A stretch of 11,460 bases of DNA from Pseudomonadota bacterium (GTDB lineage Bacteria > Myxococcota > Bradymonadia > UBA4248), in the NCBI GenBank assembly GCA_017613855.1, contig JAGACY010000368.1, forward strand, positions 1 through 11,460, read 5' to 3'. Position numbers and translations under genes: made by a program. The stretch's first letter is position 1, and the number at the start of each line of letters is the position of its first letter. The notes beneath the pieces were generated by a model. That model ran no database searches. It had not been told where the DNA came from and saw only the letters and a program-made list of their open reading frames with translations. Shown in pieces: positions 1 through 6,455 of this stretch.

Positions 1-1028
1 ATGGCTGCGAAATCATCGACATTGACATCCCTGTAACGATGTTTTCCCTGTCTTTTGCCTGTGGCAACAACATTCCCGTGTGGCGGCTCTAAAAACGCAT
101 ACACATATGGGATCCGACCGCCATCGTTAGGCATATCGCCATAATGAATATCGAGCCATTCTGCGGTCTTGATTGCTTTGCCCTCGGCCTTGGCAAGCTC
201 GTATGTCAGCCAATCATCACTGCGCGACAGCCTGTGCATTGCAAAGTCCAAAGCCGCTTTGTGCGACTTCAACCCTTGATGAAGAACCTCGCAGCTCTTT
301 ATCAGGCAATAATTGAGCGAACAACCGGGATAGCGCTTCCTCACCTGCCAAAACGGATCCGAATCCAGTGCATACATTTCGCCGATGTGTACAAATTCCC
401 GCGATTTCGAATCATCCCAAAACGAACATTTCACGAGCTTGTTCGCGCCAAATTCCTCATAAACATGGGCGTCATCCAGTTCATCCGCTCCCATCAACGA
501 TGAACCACGCCAGACGTTGTCCGGATCGCGGACATCGTAGGAACAAGCCGCACAAAGCTGATTCGTCCGCAAACCTTCGAGCGCAAGGTCAAATGTCAAA
601 TCAAAGTCGAGGTCAATGAGATCGATTTTGACCAGCTCAAACGGACACCAGGGCTCATCCAGCTCAAAATGGCTGTGCCAATCGGCAAAACACAGCGTAA
701 TCTCATCCCCAATATACACGCTGATCGCATTGCCCCCTTCGTTCTCCCGCGTTTCAATGCAATACTCGCCATTCTCAAAATGATGGCTCACCTCTCCGAA
801 TTTTTGCGTCATGAGAGCCAGTATTTCTTCGAATTTCTGTTGTGTTTGGGGATCGGGGAGATCTTCCGTTTTCTGCTTATTTTCATGGGTGCATGCATCG
901 CAGACGTTGGTTTCATGGGCATTTCCCTGGCTATGTTTTGCTGAATTTGAGCCTGTTATATTTTGGTACAGGCGATAACAGGCTGCTGCAATCCCGATGG
1001 CGGCCCCGATGGTTAAGTATTTTCGAAT
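1..1028 (-). CDS. Unrecognised exported or membrane-anchored protein, C-terminus cut by window edge
   Basis: I do not recognise this protein. The frame is open for 342 codons from an ATT at 1028-1026 to the left edge, so the C-terminus is missing. An in-frame TAA at 1043-1041 limits how far upstream it can start. Residues 2-17 (RKYLTIGAAIGIAAAC) form a basic-plus-hydrophobic stretch: an export signal, possibly a weak lipobox ending at Cys17, or a membrane anchor. A polar linker follows, with a CDAC motif at 43-46. The remainder is a mixed, aromatic-rich domain with FADWHSHF at 114-121, a strongly acidic hydrophobic stretch at 135-151, CAAC at 159-162 and several further Cys. The first in-frame ATG is residue 73 (812-810), which would discard the signal-like segment, so I prefer the ATT (start confidence about 0.55). 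Plus-strand frames over this stretch have no comparable signals. It is transcribed divergently from the large membrane-protein gene. Confidence 0.75.
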   Translation of the reverse strand, partial: MRKYLTIGAAIGIAAACYRLYQNITGSNSAKHSQGNAHETNVCDACTHENKQKTEDLPDPQTQQKFEEILALMTQKFGEVSHHFENGEYCIETRENEGGNAISVYIGDEITLCFADWHSHFELDEPWCPFELVKIDLIDLDFDLTFDLALEGLRTNQLCAACSYDVRDPDNVWRGSSLMGADELDDAHVYEEFGANKLVKCSFWDDSKSREFVHIGEMYALDSDPFWQVRKRYPGCSLNYCLIKSCEVLHQGLKSHKAALDFAMHRLSRSDDWLTYELAKAEGKAIKTAEWLDIHYGDMPNDGGRIPYVYAFLEPPHGNVVATGKRQGKHRYRDVNVDDFAA

Positions 1029-1035
1029 GGTCTTT

Positions 1036-1040
1036 TCCTC
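1036..1040 (-). promoter_or_regulatory. Ribosome binding site that supports the ATT start
   Basis: On the minus strand GAGGA lies 7 bases before ATT at 1028-1026, close to ideal spacing. No ATG, GTG or TTG is correctly placed downstream of it in the open frame. This motif is the main reason for placing the start at ATT. Confidence 0.6.
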
Positions 1041-1049
1041 TTAAGTCAT
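1041..1049 (-). other. Possible two-codon minimal reading frame ATG-ACT-TAA
   Basis: On the minus strand ATG ACT TAA lies directly before, and in frame with, the ATT-started gene. Its stop codon abuts the ribosome binding site. It could be chance, a start-stop leader affecting initiation, or a trace of a mutated start region. Only the sequence is certain; function is speculative. Confidence 0.2.
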
Positions 1050-1107
1050 TGTATATTAGAGAAGCCTGTGTTGAGCCTAAATAGTCGTAATCAGGGTAGT
1101 CTTTTCG

Positions 1108-1114
1108 AAAGGGA
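1108..1114 (+). promoter_or_regulatory. Ribosome binding site of the large membrane-protein gene
   Basis: AAAGGGA lies 8 bases before the ATG at 1123 and supports that start. The encoded N-terminus begins immediately with a membrane segment. Confidence 0.6.
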
Positions 1115-1122
1115 CATATTAT

Positions 1123-4100
1123 ATGGTATATTTTCTATTTTTTATCTGGCTGATTGTATTGCCAATTGTTCTGCCTATCGTTTTTGGGGTCAAGTATAAA
1201 CATAGCAAAGAAGAAAACGAACGTATCAAACATGCGTTGGCCGATTTGTACGGTAAAGGCAAGATCACCAAAAAGCAATTTGTTTATTGCGCTCAGGAAA
1301 TGCCGTCAGTTGAGAGTGAAATAGAAAGAGAAAGAACACTCTTAAAAAAGGCATCCGAGCTAAAAGAATCAGAATTATCAGCAACAGAGACCAAACAGGA
1401 AATTCAGGCTTTCGCAGCACCCGCAGATGCATCCGAACCGGATGTTGAATCTGCAGAAACCACTGTAGATGCATCCAAACCTGAGGCCGAAACGGTTACA
1501 TCCCACGAACGTGAGTCCCAATCAGAAACAGTTGCAGTTCCTGAAGAAGGCTCTAAACCTGAAGCTAAAGCTGTTGTATCTCCCTCAGATGAACCTAAAT
1601 CTGATGTTGAATCTGTCGAAGCTTCTACGGCAGAACCCAAATCAGATGCTGAATCTGCCGAAGCTCCTGCGGATGCGCTCAAACCTGAGGCCGAAACGGT
1701 TACATCCTCCGAGAATGAGTCCCAATCTGAAGTTGTAGAATCTGCTGCAGTTTCCGAAGACGGCGCCAAAGCTGAAGATGAAAATGTTGCATCCCTCGCC
1801 GATGAATCCAAACAAGAAGTTGAATCGGCAAAAACACCTGCCGATGAATCCAAACCCGAAGAAACATCAGCTATTCCTTCAGAAGATAAATCCACCCCCC
1901 CAAATGAAAACATCGAAAAGCAGGAAACCGAATCTGAGCCCGAACGACTGGCGGCGCGCAAAGCTTTGGAAGACAAGGCGACGGTCAGTGGCCCGATGAT
2001 TCCAATTCCAATCATCCTTGGGCTTGGTGTTGTACTGATCTGCACAGCGGGTGCAGCTTATATCTCCTCATTCTGGGGCACGGCATCCAATATTGTCAAA
2101 CTCATAGCTGTCGGGAGTTTCAGTCTCATTTTCTATGGTGCTTTCAGACTCGCTCATAACAAGCTGCAAATCGAGAATTCTGCGAAGGCATTTTACATTT
2201 TGTGCATCGCAGCGCTCGGGATCACGGTAACGGCTGCTGAACTCTTTGGTTTGATTTTAGGCAATACCAGCCCCGCCGCGATGATGCTCTTGCCTTGTGT
2301 TGTTATCGCAGCAGGCATGTTCCGGGGATATTACATATTTAAGAGCAGGCTTTTCCCGATTCTGGGCATCTCATTTGTTTTCCTGTTTTTAACGGCTCTG
2401 TCGAGTGCAATTTTCGACGCTCATGCCATGATGTTTTTCATCCCGGCGATTGTCTCGACAGGCGGGTTCGCCTATGCCATGATGAGCAAGAAAGAATCGG
2501 CCACAGAACTCCGCAAACCCGCATTAGTCTTGTTCCTTGTGTTTACCTGTCTTCTAATGCTCAGTACGTTTGCACTCGACGAGGCGCTTCATAAGAATCT
2601 GATGACCACATTCGCCTTCTCGCTTGCCATCCTCCTGCACATCCAGCTGCACAAGGAACACAATCGTTTTGTCGAGGCCTCGATACCAGTTGCCTTAGGT
2701 TGGGCATCCCTCACGTTCATTCACAGCGTTTCCGGGGATGTACGTACAATAGCGTTTTTTGTCTGCTGTGCATTTCTGTCGGCATCGACCATTGCGGCAT
2801 TTATCAGTATGCGCCGATATGACAAATCGCTGCATCCGATTACGATCATTTTGTATGCTCTGTTGACAGGTGCCATCGCGGTTGCAATGGATGTTCACAG
2901 CACCATTGGGGCCTATGGGTATGCATTGTTCTTGCCGGCGCTGACATTCATCATTCTGGGCGCTCATCGGATGCAGCATGCACATGTTGTCTCCGCATTG
3001 ACTCAGGAAAAAACGGAGGTGACGGAGAAGTCGGAATCCGATGAATCAACCAAAGCCGCATTAACTCAGGTTTTAAGTGATCATCCGTTAATCTCTGCCT
3101 GGTTATCACTGATCGCCGGCGGCCTGTACATGCTGGTTGGCTATAGATATATCGAGCACCCACTGGCAGATGAATTCATCTGGTACCTCAATCTTGGCAT
3201 GTCGGTAGCGCTGCTTGGTTTGGCACTCGTGCCGGAGCGCTTCTGGGTCGGCGATATCCGCAGCCGACGCTATATGTCGTTTGCACTGGTGATTCTGCTT
3301 GCACTTGGGCAGTTCGCTGTTTTCGATGGTTTCAGTGAATCCTCCATCCTGACATCTTATCCGTTTAATCAAAGTCTTTTCCTCATCCCCGCATTTGTGC
3401 TCGCACTCATTGAACGGAGAAATGCGCTTCATACAGAACGACGATACTTTGCCATTGCGTCACATATCAGCGCCATTGCCATTGTGCTCTGGTTTGTTCC
3501 TCTGGTCATGCTGATGCTGAATGACGCTTTGAGCGGCCATCTCAGTGTGGATTTGTCGGACTACATTCTTTCGGTCGATTCACTTTTGCTTGCCGGCATT
3601 CTGCTGTACGAACCCAAGGTTCCGTTCTTCCCGAATGGAGCTCACATTCGCCTCAGTTCAAGTGCTGTATTGATTGGCGTTGCCTACCTCAGTTTTATGC
3701 AGACCATTTCGGCGCTTGAACATGTCTGGTATTTCAATCTTGGCATGATCGCGGCACTCATGGCTATTGCGCTCGTTCAGACTCGGTTTCTGACATGTGA
3801 CAAACACCTGCGCCGCTGCACATCATTTATCCTGTTGGTTTTGTTTGCTCTCTGCCAGTTCCATATTTTCAGACATAGTCCGGGAACCTCTATTTTGGCG
3901 GATTATCCGTTCAATCAAATTCTTTTCATCGTTCCCGCATTTGCACTCGCATTCATCGAACGTGCAGACGCACTGAAAACAGAACGACGATACTTTGCCA
4001 TTGCTTCGCATATCAGCGCGATTGCCATTGTGCTCTGGTTCGTACCGCTGGTCATGCTGATTCTGAATGACATGCTGAGCGGCCATCTTATTTTGGGTAC

Positions 4101-6303
4101 ACAGCTTGATTTGAGAGATTACATCGTTCCGGTCGATTCACTTTTGCTTGCCGGTATCCTGATGTACGAACCGAAAGTCCCGTTCTTCCCAAAGGCCGGA
4201 CAGATTCGTCTCAGTGCAAGTGCAGTTCTGATTGGCTTGGCCTATCTTAGTTTAATGCGTACCATTAGTGCATTGGATCATGTCTGGTATTTCAATCTCG
4301 GCACGATAGCGGTACTGCTGGCCATTGCGCTTGTTCAGGTCCGGTTCCTGACATGTGACAGACAGAATCGTCGCTGCATGTCATTTATCCTGATGATTCT
4401 GTTTGCACTCTATCAGTTCTGTATTTTCAGATATGCTCAGGAAAACGCTATTCTGGCTGCATATCCGTTCAACCAGATTCTTTTCCTGGTGCCCGCATTT
4501 GGGCTTGCATTCATAGAACGTGCGGACGCGCAAAAGACAGAACGGACGCCCTTTGCCATCGTTTCGCATTGCAGTGCCGTTGCCGTCGTGCTCTGGCTTG
4601 TCCCACTGGTCATGCTGATTCTGAATGTTTATCTGAGCAAATATACTATTTTGGGGATGAGCATCGACTTGTCGCATTACATCGTTCCGGTCGATACCCT
4701 GCTGCTCGCGATCATTATGTTGTATGAGCCCCAAAAACCGCTGTGCCCGAAGCAGAGCATCATACGCCTCTGTGCAAGTGCCGTCCTGATTGGTCTGTCG
4801 TATATCTGTCTGAGTTTTGAACACGACAGAAATCTGACCGGTGATGCGACGATAGTCCAAGTGATACCTTGGATCGCGGCTGCCCTGTATCTTGCTGTCA
4901 TTCTGTTCTATACGTTCCGCAAAAAAATCGCACTTCCCGATGCACCGCATCTCCGCACGCGCGGTGCCACGGCGCTTTTTACGACGATGTCTTTGACACA
5001 GATTGGCCTCAATGAGAGAATCGCCGCAGTCCTGCTCATACCGGCACTGGCACTGACGGTTCTCGATGACCGCAGAAGCGCAAAACTGCATGATTACAAA
5101 GGTCAGATGGTCTCTGCCACCATTGGAAGCATATTGCTGATGAGCTTGATTGCGTTGCTCGTCATTAAGATAAGGACGATCTTCAATGTCGATTATAAGA
5201 TCGAAGATGCTGTCCAAAACATCGCCTTCTCGGCCACAGCATTGCTGTTTTCGCTCATCGTTCTTGTCGAGCATCTCCTGATGCACAAGCACGAAAACAG
5301 GCCATATCGCCTGGTGGCAGCGATTGATCTCGAACTGACTGTGGCTTGTGCACTCATCTATATTCTGCTCGACTGGCCTTCCGATCTTTCAGTGCGCATA
5401 ATGCTGTTCGACACCGGTCTTATCGGGACATGGTGCATGAGCTGTCGCGAACATCGAAAATATGGCCAAATGACTGCACTTGCTGTGTTCGTCGGGCTTT
5501 ACGCCCTTCTTAAAACCGGCTGGAACCATCTGGAAATTGCGCAGCCTGACTATTTCGTTTGGATTGCAACAGCAGCACTTACGGCCGCATTGGCGTTTAT
5601 AGATGGCTTTAAGCAAAAAGGCATAACGAATCTTCGCCTTGTCTGGTTAATTGCCGCAATTCCGCTCATCATCGTTCGTCATGATCCCTATCATATTGCA
5701 CATCTCGCCGGTGTGCTCATCGTGGCGCTCAACCTACTGCAATACTTGCGAGAACGTGGCCGCTGTGATCATGATCGCATTCTAATCACCATTTCGACAG
5801 GCATCATCGCGGTCGCCACGACGCTTAAAATCATGCTTTTGCCAGCGGATGCTTGGCTGCCCGTCATGATTCGGCCGGAACTTATTTTCCTGATTCCGAT
5901 TGCGACGTTGTATCTGGATTCGTATCTCATCTGGAAATTCCGAAACTACTCGCACGACGTGTGCAGTATCGCGACACTCATTGGTTTGCCGCTCGTCTAT
6001 CTCATCCCGGACACCTATGTTCCGTTCCACGCGATTACGGTCACGGTGCTTGCCATTGTTGCGATCATTGTGGCTATTCGCACCAGACTCAATCGCTATT
6101 TGGCCATCGGCATCGTCAATATCGTGATCATCTTCTTCAGTCAGACCCGAAACTTCTGGTTCAGCCTGCACTGGTGGGTTTATCTGGCCATCGTCGGCGT
6201 GGTTCTGCTTGCAATTGCAGTCATCAACGAGACGGAACGCCGCAAAGGATCTACACTTTTGCAACTTCTCAAAGGACTCATGGCGCGAGCCTGGAAGTGG
6301 TAA
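1123..6303 (+). CDS. Giant polytopic membrane protein with acidic linker and triplicated membrane unit
   Basis: This 1726-residue protein is almost wholly hydrophobic. Residues 1-23 form an N-terminal membrane segment. A charged helical stretch follows (about 24-95), containing a short 'L..LYGKGKITKKQF' pattern reminiscent of DUF2157-type proteins. Residues about 98-275 are a low-complexity acidic Pro/Ser/Ala/Glu linker. From about 290 to the end there are many membrane helices, roughly 40 by eye, with a charged loop near 625-650. Residues 686-1232 are three tandem copies of one membrane unit. The block at about 290-400 loosely resembles the start of DUF2157/DUF2339 predicted membrane proteins, but I could not confirm the family, and 1726 residues is far longer than usual for them. 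No catalytic motif stands out, so function is unknown. A ribosome binding site at 1108-1114 supports the start. It is probably monocistronic: a divergent gene lies upstream and a strong terminator downstream. Confidence 0.9.
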   Translation: MVYFLFFIWLIVLPIVLPIVFGVKYKHSKEENERIKHALADLYGKGKITKKQFVYCAQEMPSVESEIERERTLLKKASELKESELSATETKQEIQAFAAPADASEPDVESAETTVDASKPEAETVTSHERESQSETVAVPEEGSKPEAKAVVSPSDEPKSDVESVEASTAEPKSDAESAEAPADALKPEAETVTSSENESQSEVVESAAVSEDGAKAEDENVASLADESKQEVESAKTPADESKPEETSAIPSEDKSTPPNENIEKQETESEPERLAARKALEDKATVSGPMIPIPIILGLGVVLICTAGAAYISSFWGTASNIVKLIAVGSFSLIFYGAFRLAHNKLQIENSAKAFYILCIAALGITVTAAELFGLILGNTSPAAMMLLPCVVIAAGMFRGYYIFKSRLFPILGISFVFLFLTALSSAIFDAHAMMFFIPAIVSTGGFAYAMMSKKESATELRKPALVLFLVFTCLLMLSTFALDEALHKNLMTTFAFSLAILLHIQLHKEHNRFVEASIPVALGWASLTFIHSVSGDVRTIAFFVCCAFLSASTIAAFISMRRYDKSLHPITIILYALLTGAIAVAMDVHSTIGAYGYALFLPALTFIILGAHRMQHAHVVSALTQEKTEVTEKSESDESTKAALTQVLSDHPLISAWLSLIAGGLYMLVGYRYIEHPLADEFIWYLNLGMSVALLGLALVPERFWVGDIRSRRYMSFALVILLALGQFAVFDGFSESSILTSYPFNQSLFLIPAFVLALIERRNALHTERRYFAIASHISAIAIVLWFVPLVMLMLNDALSGHLSVDLSDYILSVDSLLLAGILLYEPKVPFFPNGAHIRLSSSAVLIGVAYLSFMQTISALEHVWYFNLGMIAALMAIALVQTRFLTCDKHLRRCTSFILLVLFALCQFHIFRHSPGTSILADYPFNQILFIVPAFALAFIERADALKTERRYFAIASHISAIAIVLWFVPLVMLILNDMLSGHLILGTQLDLRDYIVPVDSLLLAGILMYEPKVPFFPKAGQIRLSASAVLIGLAYLSLMRTISALDHVWYFNLGTIAVLLAIALVQVRFLTCDRQNRRCMSFILMILFALYQFCIFRYAQENAILAAYPFNQILFLVPAFGLAFIERADAQKTERTPFAIVSHCSAVAVVLWLVPLVMLILNVYLSKYTILGMSIDLSHYIVPVDTLLLAIIMLYEPQKPLCPKQSIIRLCASAVLIGLSYICLSFEHDRNLTGDATIVQVIPWIAAALYLAVILFYTFRKKIALPDAPHLRTRGATALFTTMSLTQIGLNERIAAVLLIPALALTVLDDRRSAKLHDYKGQMVSATIGSILLMSLIALLVIKIRTIFNVDYKIEDAVQNIAFSATALLFSLIVLVEHLLMHKHENRPYRLVAAIDLELTVACALIYILLDWPSDLSVRIMLFDTGLIGTWCMSCREHRKYGQMTALAVFVGLYALLKTGWNHLEIAQPDYFVWIATAALTAALAFIDGFKQKGITNLRLVWLIAAIPLIIVRHDPYHIAHLAGVLIVALNLLQYLRERGRCDHDRILITISTGIIAVATTLKIMLLPADAWLPVMIRPELIFLIPIATLYLDSYLIWKFRNYSHDVCSIATLIGLPLVYLIPDTYVPFHAITVTVLAIVAIIVAIRTRLNRYLAIGIVNIVIIFFSQTRNFWFSLHWWVYLAIVGVVLLAIAVINETERRKGSTLLQLLKGLMARAWKW
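1414..1947 (+). repeat. Acidic low-complexity repeats within the membrane-protein gene
   Basis: Residues about 98-275 of the large membrane protein are built of degenerate segments rich in Glu, Ser, Ala, Pro and Lys, such as KPEAETVTS, EPKSDVES and ADESKPE. A perfect 28-base direct repeat at 1476-1503 and 1680-1707 shows a 204-base (68-residue) higher-order unit that has begun to diverge. It is probably a disordered, negatively charged tether between the first membrane segment and the main membrane body. Its opposite strand gives a long Ser/Ala/Asp-rich frame that is only a shadow. Confidence 0.75.
3178..4820 (+). repeat. Three tandem copies of a ~182-186-residue membrane unit
   Basis: Units begin at 3178, 3724 and 4282 (residues 686, 868 and 1054), giving periods of 546 and 558 bases. 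Each opens with W-Y-x-N-L-G and carries, in order, the recurring landmarks SYPFNQ or its variants, an AFxLAxIER turn, FAIxSHxSA, VPLVMLxLN, a short loop, VDxLLLA and YEPxxP. Copies 1 and 2 are the closest: they share a perfect 26-base match at 3433-3458 and 3979-4004. Copy 3 has diverged more. The last part of a unit also seems to precede copy 1 (about residues 650-685). This is internal duplication of a multi-helix block within one gene. Confidence 0.9.
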
Positions 6304-6325
6304 TTGCCTAATTGGATATTGGGTT

Positions 6326-6357
6326 GCGGCGCTATGACCGTTGGTCATACGCACCGC
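6326..6357 (+). other. Hairpin just upstream of the terminator
   Basis: TATGACC (6333-6339), loop GTT, GGTCATA (6343-6349) make a perfect 7-pair stem. Outer arms GCGG (6326-6329) and CCGC (6354-6357) could extend it across an internal loop. It has no T-run, so it is not a terminator alone. It may stabilise the 3' end of the transcript or be a protein site. Confidence 0.45.
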
Positions 6358-6360
6358 CTG

Positions 6361-6400
6361 TGCCGGGCTATTCGCATAGCGAATACACCCGGCATTTTTT
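6361..6400 (+). terminator. Intrinsic terminator of the membrane-protein gene
   Basis: TGCCGGG (6361-6367) pairs with CCCGGCA (6388-6394), and TATTCGC (6369-6375) pairs with GCGAATA (6379-6385) across an ATA loop. The two stems stack with a small C/CA internal loop, and a T-run (6395-6400) follows at once. It starts 57 bases after the stop at 6301-6303. On the minus strand the same hairpin has no T-run after it, so it mainly serves the plus strand, though it may help block read-through from the convergent gene. Confidence 0.9.
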
Positions 6401-6455
6401 ATATGTGCTCGGCAGGGGCATGTTCTAACGGGTGTAAGTCACGAATTCAACCGTT

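Larger units (their letters stand above)
1029..1122. promoter_or_regulatory. Divergent intergenic promoter region
   Basis: This 94-base AT-rich spacer separates two divergent genes and must hold the 5' signals of both unless transcription starts further away. For the minus-strand gene, TAATATACA (1058-1050, minus strand) resembles a -10 box and would give a leader of about 20 bases; I see no convincing -35 box. For the plus-strand gene, TTGAGC near 1071 is a possible -35, but its -10 partner is poor. No clear operator palindrome was found. The promoter assignments are inference. Confidence 0.4.

Noticed and set aside
144..503. Plus-strand open frame of 119 codons near the left edge
   Set aside because: It lies opposite the longer minus-strand frame, which has a ribosome binding site and a signal-like N-terminus. 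The plus frame has neither and shows no family resemblance.
1404..2045. Minus-strand Ser/Ala/Asp-rich open frame of 213 codons
   Set aside because: It is the mirror of the acidic repeat region in the plus-strand gene. Its low complexity comes from the repeats.
4381..5292. Minus-strand open frame of 303 codons
   Set aside because: It is antisense to conserved membrane helices of the large gene, unusually rich in Gln, Asp, Asn and Arg, and lacks recognisable domains. It is a typical shadow of hydrophobic codons.
5782..6354. Minus-strand open frame of 190 codons overlapping the end of the large gene
   Set aside because: It starts inside the hairpin region and reads through antisense membrane-helix codons, with an Asn/Asp/Arg-rich composition and no domain.
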